From: Curvibacter sp. GWA2_63_95
GTDB taxonomy: Bacteria; Pseudomonadota; Gammaproteobacteria; Burkholderiales; Burkholderiaceae_C
DNA length: 44,737 nucleotides
NCBI GenBank assembly: GCA_001795455.1
Contig: MGPB01000010.1
Location: 1 to 44,737 of the forward strand
Direction: 5' to 3'
Shown: positions 33,996-42,653 of the stretch, one piece after another
Layout of the letters: each line of letters begins with the position of its first letter
How positions within the stretch are numbered: the first letter of the stretch is position 1
Notes under the pieces: model-generated
Told to the model about the DNA's origin: nothing
Database searches by the model: none
The model's input: the letters and a program-made list of their open reading frames with translations, nothing else
Position numbers and translations under genes: made by a program

Positions 33996-34403
33996 TTACA
34001 AGCCGATGGCGGCAATGCCGGCCTTGGCGATCTGGGCGTCTTCGTTGGACTTCACTCCGCTCACACCCACGGCGCCCAGGCACTGGCCGTCTTTCAGGAT
34101 GGGCACGCCCCCCTCCAACATGCCTTCCAGGTTGGGGGCGCTCAGGAAAGACACACGGCCGCCGTTGATCATGTCCTCATACACCTTGCTTTCGCGGCGG
34201 CCCATGGCCGCGGTGTGGGCCTTGGCTGGCGCAATGTGTGCCGAGATGGGGGCAGCACCATCCAGACGCTGGAAAGACAGCAGGTGCCCACCATCGTCCA
34301 CGATAGCAATGCTCACAGCCCAGTTGTTTTTGAGGGCCTCGGCTTCGGCAGCCGCGGCGATGGCTTTGACGTCGGAGAATTCGAGAACGGATTTGGTTTT
34401 CAT
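33996..34403 (-). CDS. GlcG/HbpS family haem-binding-like protein
   Basis: Protein of 135 residues. It has the GlcG/HbpS fold signature: a helical N-terminus with AIAAAAEAEALKNNW, the strand VSIAIVDDGGHLLSFQRLDGA, and the closing LEGGVPILKDGQCLGAVGVSG. Members bind haem or small ligands, and their function varies. The ATG at 34403 (MKTKSV) is used; the frame is open upstream without matches. Divergent from the BI-1 gene, it lies at the edge of the iron island; the nearby haem genes make haem binding plausible but unproven. Confidence 0.88.
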   Translation of the reverse strand: MKTKSVLEFSDVKAIAAAAEAEALKNNWAVSIAIVDDGGHLLSFQRLDGAAPISAHIAPAKAHTAAMGRRESKVYEDMINGGRVSFLSAPNLEGMLEGGVPILKDGQCLGAVGVSGVKSNEDAQIAKAGIAAIGL

Positions 34404-34600
34404 GGCGAGACCCTGTAGGTAGAAATGATGCGGATAGGGAGAAACCCCAAGCATACCGTTTGCAGAAAGCGCATTGGCCATCGCCATCGAAGAACAGCCC
34501 TGCACAAAACCCGGCCAATCACAAGGCCAAATGCGGCGAGCACCTTGTTTATCCCTAGAATGTCCGCACCTGCAGACTGCAGTTACAAGGAGCTAAGACT

Positions 34601-35296
34601 ATGACTGATCGCATAACCACCATGGGCCACAGCCTGGGCTATGGCGCATCTTCCGCACAGCGCAACAAAGTGCTGCGCAACACTTACTGGCTGCTGGCCC
34701 TGAGCCTGGTGCCTACCGTGCTGGGCGCCTGGGTGGGCGTGGCCACCGGCATCACCCAGTCGCTGGGCGGCATTCTGGGCATGGTGGTGTTTTTGGCCGG
34801 TGCCTTCGGCTTCATCTACGCCATCGAAAAGACCAAAAACTCTGCGGCCGGCGTGCCCGTGCTGCTGGGCTTTACCTTCTTCATGGGTCTGATGCTGTCG
34901 CGCCTGATTGGCCAGGTGCTGGGCTTTCGCAACGGCTCCGAGCTGGTGCTCACCGCGTTTGGCGGCACAGCGGGTGTGTTTCTGGTGATGGCCAGCCTGG
35001 CCAGCGTTATCAAACGTGACCTGTCCGGCATGGGCAAGTGGCTGTTTGTGGGCGTGATCGTGTTGATGGTGGGTGGCGTGATCAACGCCTTTGTCGGCTC
35101 CACGGCCGGCATGATGGCCATGTCCATGGCTGCCATCGGCATCTTCAGCGCCTACATGCTCTACGACATCAAGCAGATCATTGACGGTGGTGAAACCAAC
35201 TACATCAGTGCTACGCTGGCCCTGTACCTGGACATCATCAACGTGTTCCAGAGCCTGCTGGCCCTGCTGGGCATCTTCGGTGGTGAACGCGACTAA
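34601..35296 (+). CDS. Bax inhibitor-1/YccA family membrane protein
   Basis: Inner-membrane protein of 231 residues with seven predicted membrane segments, e.g. TYWLLALSLVPTVLGAWVGV, GGILGMVVFLAGAFGFIYAI and VLLGFTFFMGLMLSRL. The BI-1 ending SAYMLYDIKQIIDGGETNYI is conserved. Bacterial members may act as pH-sensitive ion leaks and interact with FtsH (YccA). It has AAGGAG upstream and a terminator downstream. Confidence 0.95.
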   Translation: MTDRITTMGHSLGYGASSAQRNKVLRNTYWLLALSLVPTVLGAWVGVATGITQSLGGILGMVVFLAGAFGFIYAIEKTKNSAAGVPVLLGFTFFMGLMLSRLIGQVLGFRNGSELVLTAFGGTAGVFLVMASLASVIKRDLSGMGKWLFVGVIVLMVGGVINAFVGSTAGMMAMSMAAIGIFSAYMLYDIKQIIDGGETNYISATLALYLDIINVFQSLLALLGIFGGERD

Positions 35297-35318
35297 ACGC
35301 CGCACACCCCCTGCACAC

Positions 35319-35340
35319 AAGGCCCTTCGGGGCCTTTTTG
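35319..35340 (+). terminator. Intrinsic terminator after BI-1 family gene
   Basis: AAGGCCC, TTCG, GGGCCTT, then T residues: a tetraloop hairpin 22 bp past the stop. Confidence 0.9.
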
Positions 35341-35402
35341 CATGGTGCGCTCAATAAGGCGCAAAATCTGCCGATAAATGACCTAGACCACTCTTTGCAC
35401 CC

Positions 35403-35753
35403 ATGTATTTGCGCTTACTCCCCATCACCCTCACCCTGCTGCTGGCCGGCTGCGACCTGGAGGCCCTGCTGGCGGATCCGCGCGTGGCCCAGCGTGAGGC
35501 CGATGCGAAAGCCATAGGCAGCGCCTGCCGCCACGGCCTGCGCAGCATTGAAGACTGCTATGCGCTGAATGAAAAAGCCTCCAAGGCCGCGGTGTTTGCG
35601 GGCTGGAAGGACATGGACCAATACATGCGGGACAACAAGATCGAAGGCATTGCGCCCTCGGGCCTGAAGCCGCCCCCACCGCAAGAAGAAATCGTCACCG
35701 AAACCAAAGAAGAAAAGACCAAGCCCACCGCGAAAGCCAGCGGCAAGTCCTGA
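35403..35753 (+). CDS. Small putative lipoprotein
   Basis: Protein of 116 residues with a lipoprotein signal: LRLLPITLTLLLAGC, lipobox LAGC, Cys17. The mature part (ACRHGLRSIEDCYALNEKAS, then FAGWKDMDQYMRDNKI) is helical with two Cys, and the end is a Pro/Lys/Glu-rich low-complexity tail. I do not recognise a named family. It stands alone between the BI-1 gene and convergent rlmD. Confidence 0.75.
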   Translation: MYLRLLPITLTLLLAGCDLEALLADPRVAQREADAKAIGSACRHGLRSIEDCYALNEKASKAAVFAGWKDMDQYMRDNKIEGIAPSGLKPPPPQEEIVTETKEEKTKPTAKASGKS

Positions 35754-35786
35754 TCTTTTCCCCGATAGTTTGTGTGGTGTGGCGGC

Positions 35787-37301
35787 TCAGTCCGCCAGCT
35801 CAAACACCGCAATACTCTCCACGTGCGCCGTGTGAGGGAACATGTTGACCACCCCGCCCTTGGTACAGCGGTAGCCCGCTTCCGTCACCAGCACTCCCGC
35901 GTCACGCGCCAACGTAGCGGGGTTGCAGCTCACGTAGACAATGCGCCGGGGCGGCGTCCAGCCCTTGCGCAGCTCGGGCTGTTGGTGCAAAGCGGCCAGC
36001 GCCTGCACCAGGGAGAAAGCACCTTCGCGCGGCGGGTCCACCAGCCACTTGTCGGCAGCGCCATCACCGATCAGCAGCTCAGGCGTCATCTCGAACAGGT
36101 TGCGCGCTACAAATTTGGTAGCTGCCAGCGCAGGTTTCGCAGGGGCTTGCGTGCGATTTGACTCAGAATCTGCAGTCATATTGAGCTTCAGGTTCTCGCG
36201 CGAACGCGCCACCAGTGACTCCGCCCCTTCCACCCCCAGCACCTCACGCGCCTGGGTAGCCAGCGGCAGCGTGAAGTTGCCCAAGCCGCAGAACCAGTCG
36301 ATCACACGCTCGGTCTTCTGCACCGCCAACAGACCCAATGCACGCGACACCAGCACGCGGTTGATATGCGGGTTCACCTGGGTAAAGTCCGTGGGGCGAA
36401 ACGGCATGGTGATGCCAAAGTCGGGCAACTGGTAGGCCAGTTGGCCCGTGGTGTGGCCGGGCAGTTCGTCCAGGCGGTGGATGGTTTCCGGCCCCTTGGG
36501 CTGCAACCACCATTGCAAGCCAGGATTGGCCGCCGCAAATTCGCGCAAGCGGCTCAAGTCAGCTTCTGACAAAGGCTCCAGGTGACGCAGCACCATGGCA
36601 ATCACCTCGCCCGCACCGCCATTGGCACCCGCGGTAGGCGCCATATCCCCCATGGCCAGCTCAATCTGTGCCAACGTCTCCACCGCGTCCATGGACTCGA
36701 TCAGGCGGCGCAACGGCACCAGCATGGCGCTCACATGGGGTGCCAGCACATGGCACTCCTTCATGTCGGCCACGTAGCGGCTCTTGCGCTCATGGAAGCC
36801 AATCAGCACCGCACCTTTTTTGCGCACGTGGCGTACCGACAGGCGCGCACGGTAGCGGTAACCCCAGGCCGGCCCTTCGATGGGGCGCAGAATGTTGTCG
36901 GGCTTGACCTTGCCGATGTGCCACAGGTTGTCCTCCAGCACACGCTGCTTCACCGCCACCTGGGCACTCACATGCAGGTGCTGCATCTTGCAGCCGCCGC
37001 AGGCGCCTTCGTGCAGGCCGAAGTGCGGGCAGGCCGGGCGCACGCGCTGGGACGATTCCTGGTGAATCTCGGTCAGCGTGCCCTTCTCAAAACTGCTTTT
37101 GCTGCGGTGGATCTGGGCACTGACCACCTCAAACGGCAGCGCACCGTCAATGAACACCACCTTGCCATCAGGCCGGTGGGCCACGCCCTGGGCTTCCAGG
37201 TCCAGGGATTTGACGCGCAACCAGCCCTCAGGCAGTGCGGGTTCTGTGGGAGTGTCGGGGGAGATCGGGGACAGGGTGTCTGGAGAAATAACGTCGCTCA
37301 T
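35787..37301 (-). CDS. rlmD: 23S rRNA (uracil-1939-C5)-methyltransferase RlmD
   Basis: SAM-dependent rRNA methyltransferase of 504 residues. It has an N-terminal TRAM-like domain (residues 20-85), iron-sulphur cysteines in [20 protein letters not shown], the SAM motif [14 protein letters not shown], the DPPR motif (LVDPPREGA) and the catalytic cysteine in [12 protein letters not shown]. Between NLKLNM and FVARNLFEM, residues about 372-396 are an insertion that coincides with a copy of the dispersed repeat. Length is above the E. coli enzyme (433). It is transcribed toward the lipoprotein gene. Confidence 0.95.
   Translation of the reverse strand: MSDVISPDTLSPISPDTPTEPALPEGWLRVKSLDLEAQGVAHRPDGKVVFIDGALPFEVVSAQIHRSKSSFEKGTLTEIHQESSQRVRPACPHFGLHEGACGGCKMQHLHVSAQVAVKQRVLEDNLWHIGKVKPDNILRPIEGPAWGYRYRARLSVRHVRKKGAVLIGFHERKSRYVADMKECHVLAPHVSAMLVPLRRLIESMDAVETLAQIELAMGDMAPTAGANGGAGEVIAMVLRHLEPLSEADLSRLREFAAANPGLQWWLQPKGPETIHRLDELPGHTTGQLAYQLPDFGITMPFRPTDFTQVNPHINRVLVSRALGLLAVQKTERVIDWFCGLGNFTLPLATQAREVLGVEGAESLVARSRENLKLNMTADSESNRTQAPAKPALAATKFVARNLFEMTPELLIGDGAADKWLVDPPREGAFSLVQALAALHQQPELRKGWTPPRRIVYVSCNPATLARDAGVLVTEAGYRCTKGGVVNMFPHTAHVESIAVFELAD
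36106..36164 (+). repeat. Dispersed repeat, copy 6, inside rlmD
   Basis: GCTAC, TAGCTGC, GCGCA, GGGGCT and ATTTG occur at the family offsets in the plus orientation, antisense to rlmD. The copy is in frame and codes for about residues 380-398 (roughly [19 protein letters not shown]). Confidence 0.7.
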
Positions 37302-37348
37302 ACCCCAATTGTCTCAGGTCGGAGAGAGGGCAATGTATCGCCGGGCCA

Positions 37349-37445
37349 CCCCAAGTGCTGAACCACTTGGCGGCCAGCTCCGAAAGAGGGAAATTAGCCC
37401 CCTCGGGGGGGGGCAGCGCCCCACGCAGTGGCGGAGCGTGGGGGC
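37349..37445. repeat. GC-rich multi-hairpin element between rlmD and rpoS
   Basis: Three inverted repeats in under 100 bp: CCAAGTG/CACTTGG (37351-37370), the CCCCCTCGGGGG stretch, and CCCCACGC/GCGTGGGG (37419-37443). It resembles GC-rich extragenic elements common in this family and may end rpoS transcription. Confidence 0.6.
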
Positions 37446-37451
37446 CACGGG

Positions 37452-38486
37452 CTACATCAGGAATTCGCGCTTGATGCCGCGGCGGGCCAGGTGCCTTTTG
37501 AGCTTGAACAGCGCCTCGTTCTGCACCTGGCGCACACGCTCACGCGTCAGGCCCAGCCGGCTACTGATGACGTCCAGCGTTTCAGGCTCACGGTCATGCA
37601 GGCCAAAGCGACCCTCCAGAATTTCGCGCTCCCGCGGAGACAGTGTGGCAATCCACTCCTCCAGCAGCCCATCCACCTCGTGGGCATGGGCCTGCGCCTG
37701 CGGGTCCAGTGCCAGCTCATCCACCAGACTGTCCCCCAGCGAATGCTCCTCGCCGCCCGGGTCCAGCGTCGCATCGAGCGAACGTGGCGCCTCGGACATG
37801 GCCAGCAAATCGGCCACATCGGGCGCCTCACGGCCCAGCAGCGCAGCAATGTCCTCCACGCGGATACCCTCGGGTCGCTGCGCCACGAGCGCCGCGTCAT
37901 TTTCCAGCGCCCGGCGGGCACGCAACACCTGCTGCACTTCGCGAACCACATTGACCGGCAAGCGCACGGCACGGCCCTGGTACATGAGCGCCCGGTCCAC
38001 CGACTGGCGTATCCACCACGTGGCGTAGGTAGAGAAGCGGAATCCCCGTTCGGGTTCGAACTTGTCAATGGCGTGCATCAACCCGAGGTTGCCCTCCTCG
38101 ATCAGGTCGGACATGGGCACACCACGCCCGTTGTAACCCTTGGCAATGCTGACCACCAAGCGCAGGTTGTGTTCGATCATGCTTTGCCGCGCCGCGAAGT
38201 CACCCGCACGGGCGCGGGTAGCCACCGCAAACTCTTCTTCGGGGGTAAACAGTTCGGTACGCCGCACGCCGCGCAGGTAAACCGCCAGTGCATCGGCCAC
38301 TTCCTCGCCCGCAGCGGACGGGGCCAGCTCTGCTGGCCAGCCCTCGGGAGCAGCACTTGCTATATTTTCAGGAGCTTCTCGCGCAGATTCCATGCGCTCT
38401 GGAGGCACATGGGATGCCCAACTGCCTCCCGCGTTATTCGGACGGGCGGGAGCGTCATCCGGGGCGGGGGGGCTGGGCTTTTTCAT
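37452..38486 (-). CDS. rpoS: RNA polymerase sigma factor RpoS
   Basis: Stationary-phase/general stress sigma factor, 344 residues. Region 1.2 is [18 protein letters not shown]; region 2 has the core- and -10-binding block ([20 protein letters not shown], then [20 protein letters not shown]); region 4 ends [20 protein letters not shown]. The gene order surE-pcm-nlpD-rpoS is diagnostic for RpoS rather than RpoD or RpoH. The N-terminal ~70 residues are Pro/Ala/Glu-rich, and residues about 25-43 are encoded by a repeat copy. It follows nlpD by 9 bp. Confidence 0.94.
   Translation of the reverse strand: MKKPSPPAPDDAPARPNNAGGSWASHVPPERMESAREAPENIASAAPEGWPAELAPSAAGEEVADALAVYLRGVRRTELFTPEEEFAVATRARAGDFAARQSMIEHNLRLVVSIAKGYNGRGVPMSDLIEEGNLGLMHAIDKFEPERGFRFSTYATWWIRQSVDRALMYQGRAVRLPVNVVREVQQVLRARRALENDAALVAQRPEGIRVEDIAALLGREAPDVADLLAMSEAPRSLDATLDPGGEEHSLGDSLVDELALDPQAQAHAHEVDGLLEEWIATLSPREREILEGRFGLHDREPETLDVISSRLGLTRERVRQVQNEALFKLKRHLARRGIKREFLM
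38359..38414 (+). repeat. Dispersed 56 bp repeat, copy 7, inside rpoS
   Basis: GCTATATTTTCAGGAGCTTC, then TCGCGCA and CTGGAGGC at the family offsets; about 65 percent identical by eye to copy 1. It is antisense to rpoS and in frame. Confidence 0.7.
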
Positions 38487-38495
38487 GGGGGCCTG

Positions 38496-39371
38496 CTATC
38501 TGGCGGGGAGGTACCTGGCCGGGTCCACTGGCTTGCCTTGCCGGCGTACCTCGAAGTGCAGCTTCACCCGGTCGGCGTCGCTGCTGCCCATCTCGGCAAT
38601 CTTCTGGCCCTTCTTCACCGTCTGGTCTTCCTTGACCAGCAGGGTCTGGTTGTGGGCATAGGCCGTGAGGTAAGTGTTGTTGTGCTTGAGGATGATCAGG
38701 TTGCCATAACCGCGCAGGCCAGCACCGGCGTACACCACCTTGCCTTCGCCAGCCGCCAGCACCGGGTCGCCCGCGTTGCCGCCAATGTCCAGGCCTTTGT
38801 TCTTTGCCTCGTCAAAACCCGCCACCACCGGGCCGTTGCCGGGCCAGATCCAGGCCAGCTCATCCTCACCAGAGGCGGCTGCCGCTGGCGCTGGTGTGCT
38901 GGGTGCCGATGCGGCCGCCACCGGTGTGGACGCAGCTTTGGCGGGTGCCGACGCCGCACCCGCGGCGGGCAGAGAGGTGGTCGTAGCCGACGAACTTGCC
39001 ACGGGTTTGGCCACCGCCACGGTGTCGGCGACGGGCGGCACCACACGCAACACCTGACCCACTTCAATCTTGTCGGGATTATCCAGCGCATTCCAGCGCG
39101 CGATATCTTTGTGGCCCTGGCCGGTTTCCAGGCCAATGCGCATGAGGGTGTCGCCGGGCTTGACGGTGTAGTAACCCGCCTTGCCCGCGTTTTCGAACCC
39201 CGGCGGCTGCTTCACTGCCTGGGTGCGTGGGTCAATCACCGTGCCGGCCTTGCCAGCGGAGCTGCCACGGTCTTCCACCGGTGCCCGGTTGACAGCCGTA
39301 GAGCCACAGCCGGACAAGACCACCACGGCCACACAAGCCCCGGCCAACGCTAAACGACGCACACCAAACAT
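38496..39371 (-). CDS. nlpD: NlpD-like lipoprotein (LysM and degenerate M23 domains)
   Basis: Outer-membrane lipoprotein of 291 residues. Lipobox VVLSGC near residue 22; LysM domain YYTVKPGDTLMRIGLETGQG at about 67-115; Ala/Pro/Thr/Ser linker; M23 domain from WIWPGNGPVVAGF. The catalytic metal ligands are degenerate: the HxxxD position reads NKGLD and the HxH position reads KLH, as in non-catalytic NlpD proteins that activate amidase AmiC at division. Fits the conserved location between pcm and rpoS. Confidence 0.92.
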   Translation of the reverse strand: MFGVRRLALAGACVAVVVLSGCGSTAVNRAPVEDRGSSAGKAGTVIDPRTQAVKQPPGFENAGKAGYYTVKPGDTLMRIGLETGQGHKDIARWNALDNPDKIEVGQVLRVVPPVADTVAVAKPVASSSATTTSLPAAGAASAPAKAASTPVAAASAPSTPAPAAAASGEDELAWIWPGNGPVVAGFDEAKNKGLDIGGNAGDPVLAAGEGKVVYAGAGLRGYGNLIILKHNNTYLTAYAHNQTLLVKEDQTVKKGQKIAEMGSSDADRVKLHFEVRRQGKPVDPARYLPAR

Positions 39372-39385
39372 ATGTTTAATTCCCT

Positions 39386-40231
39386 TCAGGCAATGCCCGA
39401 TTTTAGGGGGACAAAATGCACAGCCTCCAAAAGCGTCTGGCGCACGCCCTGTGGGGTCTTGTCCAGCACCAACAAGGCCTGCGTCCCCCCGCCTGTGACA
39501 ACCGGTGCCACCAGGCGTCCCCCCACGACCAATTGGTCCACCCAGGCTTGGGGAACCGCCTCGCCACCGGCTGCGGCAATGATGCCGGCATACGGCGCGC
39601 CCTTGGCGTAGCCTGCCATGCCATCGCCAAACAACAGGTGCACATTGGGCAGGCGCAGATGGCGCAGATTCTCGCGTGCCTTGTCGTGCAGGCCGCGCAG
39701 GCGTTCGATGCTGTACACCTCATCGGCCACCAGGCTCAGCACCGCGGCTTGGTATCCGCAGCCCGTACCGATTTCCAGCACACGCCCCACACGTCCGGTG
39801 GCGCCATTGCGCAATAGCTCGATCATGCGCGACACCACACCGGGCTTGGAAATCGTTTGTCCCAACCCAATCGGCAAGCTGGTGTCTTCGTAGGCCTGGT
39901 TGACCAGCGCGCTGTCCACAAACCGGTGGCGCTCGATCGCGCCCATGGCACCCAGCACCAGTGGGTCGGTCACGCCCTGCCCGGCCAACTTCTGCACCAT
40001 GCGCTGGCGCACGGCTTGGGAGTCCATGCCATGGCCCTGGGGCATGTGGGGCGCGTGAGGCAGTGGGGCCTTGGCGCGCGCTGTCGGCACCACCGTGGGC
40101 TTGGCCAGCGCAGCCTGCGCCACGGACTTGGACGCGGCCACCGCAGTGCTGACCACGGCGCCATGCGGATTGGGCCGCGTTTTGGCCAGCGTGGCGTCAA
40201 GCCGGGCAGGAAAGGACGGGCGTGGCTTCAT
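39386..40231 (-). CDS. pcm: Protein-L-isoaspartate O-methyltransferase
   Basis: SAM-dependent repair enzyme for isoaspartyl residues, 281 residues. The core is clear: [20 protein letters not shown], the SAM motif [14 protein letters not shown], and [20 protein letters not shown]. About 75 N-terminal residues ([18 protein letters not shown] and the Ala/Pro/Lys-rich part) exceed the about 208-residue E. coli enzyme. The ATG at 40231 overlaps the surE stop as ATGA, which supports that long start. Confidence 0.95.
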   Translation of the reverse strand: MKPRPSFPARLDATLAKTRPNPHGAVVSTAVAASKSVAQAALAKPTVVPTARAKAPLPHAPHMPQGHGMDSQAVRQRMVQKLAGQGVTDPLVLGAMGAIERHRFVDSALVNQAYEDTSLPIGLGQTISKPGVVSRMIELLRNGATGRVGRVLEIGTGCGYQAAVLSLVADEVYSIERLRGLHDKARENLRHLRLPNVHLLFGDGMAGYAKGAPYAGIIAAAGGEAVPQAWVDQLVVGGRLVAPVVTGGGTQALLVLDKTPQGVRQTLLEAVHFVPLKSGIA

Positions 40232-41004
40232 GCGGCGACGGGAGGGTGCGGTGCCAACCGGGATGCGGTTTGCGCCCAGTAGCCCAGATTGTCGTGGTCG
40301 GTCAGGTCCACCTTCAGCGGTGTGATGGCCACATGGCCCTGCGCCGTGGCATGGAAGTCGGTGCCATCGGCATCGTCTTTCACCGGGCCGGCCGCACCGA
40401 TCCAGTACATGGTCTCGCCACGTGGGCTTTGCTGCTGAATGACTTTTTCCGCTGCATGGCGCTTGCCCAGGCGACACAGCTTCACACTGCCAATCTCGTC
40501 AAACGGCAGGTTGGGAATGTTGACGTTAAGCAGCCAGGGCTTGGGGGTGATGAGCTGCTGCTGTTGCATGGACAGCACCAGCTCGCGTGCCTTTTGGGCA
40601 GCCGAGGTCAGGTGCACCCAGTCTTTTTCGACCTGAGAGAAGGCAATCGCCGGAATACCGAACAAAAAGCCTTCCATGGCCGCACCCACCGTGCCGGAGT
40701 AAATCGTGTCGTCACCCATATTGGCGCCGTTGTTGATGCCAGACACCACCAAGTCAGGCCGGTAGTCCAGCAGGCCGGTGAGCGCAATGTGCACGCAGTC
40801 GGCAGGGGTGCCGTTCACGTAGCGAAAGCCGTTGGCCGCGTGGTGCACATAGAGCGGTGAATGCAGGGTCAGCGCGTTCGATTTGGCGCTGTTGTTTTGC
40901 TCGGGGGCAATCACCTCCACCTGGGCAATGTCTTTGAGTGCTTCATACAGCGCCACGATGCCGGGGGCCTGGTAGCCGTCGTCGTTGGAAATCAGGATTT
41001 TCAT
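40228..41004 (-). CDS. surE: 5'/3'-nucleotidase SurE
   Basis: Metal-dependent nucleotidase of 258 residues. It starts [20 protein letters not shown], with the DD metal site at the N-terminus, and has the conserved [15 protein letters not shown] and [20 protein letters not shown] blocks. It is the first gene of surE-pcm-nlpD-rpoS and is coupled to pcm by a 4-nt overlap. The start at 41004 has AGGAG nearby (CACTCCTATGA on the minus strand, read as an unusually close site). Confidence 0.97.
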   Translation of the reverse strand: MKILISNDDGYQAPGIVALYEALKDIAQVEVIAPEQNNSAKSNALTLHSPLYVHHAANGFRYVNGTPADCVHIALTGLLDYRPDLVVSGINNGANMGDDTIYSGTVGAAMEGFLFGIPAIAFSQVEKDWVHLTSAAQKARELVLSMQQQQLITPKPWLLNVNIPNLPFDEIGSVKLCRLGKRHAAEKVIQQQSPRGETMYWIGAAGPVKDDADGTDFHATAQGHVAITPLKVDLTDHDNLGYWAQTASRLAPHPPVAA

Positions 41005-41118
41005 AGGAGTGCAGAGTGTGCTGGCATTGTAGGTGGGGGGGGTGAAACCTGGTCGCACGAGAGACATTTTTCAAGCCTGCCCCCACCTATGATTTGCCAA
41101 CTTTTTTGGAGACACCCC

Positions 41119-42093
41119 ATGCACGCCTGGTTATGCGACAACCCCACCGGCATCGACGCCCTGACCTGGCAAGAGCTGCCTACACCGCAGCCCAAGGCCG
41201 GCGAGGTGCTGCTGGAGATCAAAGCCGCCAGCCTGAACTTTCCCGACATCCTGATCGTGCAAAACAAATACCAGATGAAACCTGCCCTGCCCTTTGTGCC
41301 AGGCTCGGAGTACGCGGGCATCGTGCAAGCCGTGGGCGAAGGTGTCACCCATCTGAAAGTCGGCCAATCCGTGGCCTGCCTGAGCGGTACCGGCGGCTTT
41401 GGCACCCACACCATCGCCCCTGCAGCCCTGTGCATGCCGCTCCCCGCAGGATTCCCCATGGTGGATGCCGCGGCCTTCATCATGATTTACGCCACGTCGT
41501 ACCACGCGCTGGTGGACCGCGCACAGCTCAAGGCCGGTGAGACGGTGCTGGTGCTGGGCGCCGCAGGTGGTGTGGGCACCTCCGCGATCCAGATTGCCAA
41601 GGCGATGGGAGCCAGGGTAATTGCCGCGGCCTCCACACAAGAGAAATGCGACCTCTGCAAATCCATTGGTGCAGACGCCACGATCAACTACAGCACAGAA
41701 AATTTGCGCGAAGCATTGAAGTCCCTGACCGACGGCAAGGGCCCGGACGTGATTTACGACCCGGTGGGTGGTGACTTTGCTGAACCAGCCTTCCGCTCCA
41801 TCGCCTGGCGCGGCCGCTACCTGGTGGTGGGCTTTGCGTCCGGCCCCATTCCCGCGCTCCCCTTCAACCTGGCATTGCTCAAAGGCGCATCCATCGTCGG
41901 CGTGTTCTGGGGCGATTTTGCGAAGAAGGAACCCAAGGCCAATGCCGCCATGATGGGTGAATTGGCCCAGTGGTACGGCCAAGGCAAGATCAAGCCGGTC
42001 ATCGACCGCACCATGCCCATGGCCGAGCTTAAGGCTGCCTACGCCCACATGGGCTCACGCGGCGTGATGGGCAAGCTGGTAATGGTGAACTAG
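41119..42093 (+). CDS. Zinc-independent quinone oxidoreductase, MDR family
   Basis: NADPH-dependent medium-chain dehydrogenase/reductase of 324 residues. Landmarks: the GroES-like N-terminus (EIKAASLNFPDILIVQNKYQ), the FVPGSEYAGIV strand, the cofactor motif VLVLGAAGGVGTSAIQIAKA and the C-terminal GVFWGDFAKKEP. The usual catalytic zinc cysteines are missing, as in quinone reductases. Substrate is not known. Transcribed away from surE. Confidence 0.92.
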   Translation: MHAWLCDNPTGIDALTWQELPTPQPKAGEVLLEIKAASLNFPDILIVQNKYQMKPALPFVPGSEYAGIVQAVGEGVTHLKVGQSVACLSGTGGFGTHTIAPAALCMPLPAGFPMVDAAAFIMIYATSYHALVDRAQLKAGETVLVLGAAGGVGTSAIQIAKAMGARVIAAASTQEKCDLCKSIGADATINYSTENLREALKSLTDGKGPDVIYDPVGGDFAEPAFRSIAWRGRYLVVGFASGPIPALPFNLALLKGASIVGVFWGDFAKKEPKANAAMMGELAQWYGQGKIKPVIDRTMPMAELKAAYAHMGSRGVMGKLVMVN

Positions 42094-42113
42094 GCCGCGT
42101 ACGTCAAAGCGCC

Positions 42114-42362
42114 TCAAAGGTGCCAGAGATTGGCATCCTTGCGGGCGAGCTGCGGGTAAATTGCATCGTGGTCATTCGACAACTCATGAATGGCCATCAA
42201 CACCTCTGCAGGAAACCCGGCCCGCGGCCTCTCGCCCATGTCGTGCTGCAGCTCGTGCATGAGCGCCACAAATTCCGGGTGCCCCCAGAACAGCTTGATC
42301 TTCTTTCCGATGTTCGGAAAGGCCGCATCAATCGTCTTGAAAAAGATGCTGTCTTCAACCAT
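42114..42362 (-). CDS. Small unknown protein, 82 residues
   Basis: Not recognised. The ATG at 42362 has GGAG upstream. The product is soluble, His-rich and helical: MVEDSIFFKTIDAAFPNIGK, then HPEFVALMHELQHDMGER and AIHELSNDHDAIYPQLARKD. His/Asp/Glu pairs could bind metal, but no motif is clear. It lies between the quinone reductase (convergent) and the tRNA-His terminator. Confidence 0.6.
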   Translation of the reverse strand: MVEDSIFFKTIDAAFPNIGKKIKLFWGHPEFVALMHELQHDMGERPRAGFPAEVLMAIHELSNDHDAIYPQLARKDANLWHL

Positions 42363-42501
42363 GTGTTTTCTCCATCCAACGACTGCCCGGTGGCTGCAGC
42401 AGCGACCAAACGCTGCGCGCACCCGGGTCAGGTGGATGAGATATCGGATGGCAGAAAAAGTTTCTTCAAGCGCACGCAGGCCAAGGGAATCGACCAGGCG
42501 T

Positions 42502-42537
42502 AAAAAAACCCTGTTTCCTCGCGAAAACAGGGTTTTT
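42502..42537 (-). terminator. Intrinsic terminator after tRNA-His
   Basis: AAAAACCCTGTTT and AAACAGGGTTTTT flank a short loop; on the minus strand it ends in seven T. It lies 9 bp past the tRNA 3' end. Confidence 0.9.
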
Positions 42538-42545
42538 ACATACCT

Positions 42546-42621
42546 TGGGGTGGCTGATGGGGCTCGAACCCACGACAACAGGAATCACAATCCTGGACTC
42601 TACCAACTGAGCTACAGCCAC
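42546..42621 (-). tRNA. tRNA-His (GTG)
   Basis: Full cloverleaf on the minus strand: acceptor GTGGCTG/CAGCCAC with encoded CCA, D arm AGCTCAGTTGG, anticodon loop TTGTGAT, T arm GTGGGTTCGAGCCCCAT. The first G is the extra G(-1) of tRNA-His; the sequence is close to the E. coli one. Confidence 0.97.
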
Positions 42622-42653
42622 CGCAGAGCCGAAATTATAACCCGATAAAACCC

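Noticed and set aside
37428..39353. Open frame of 641 codons opposite rpoS and nlpD
   Set aside because: Runs across two well-recognised genes and their gap; a shadow frame.
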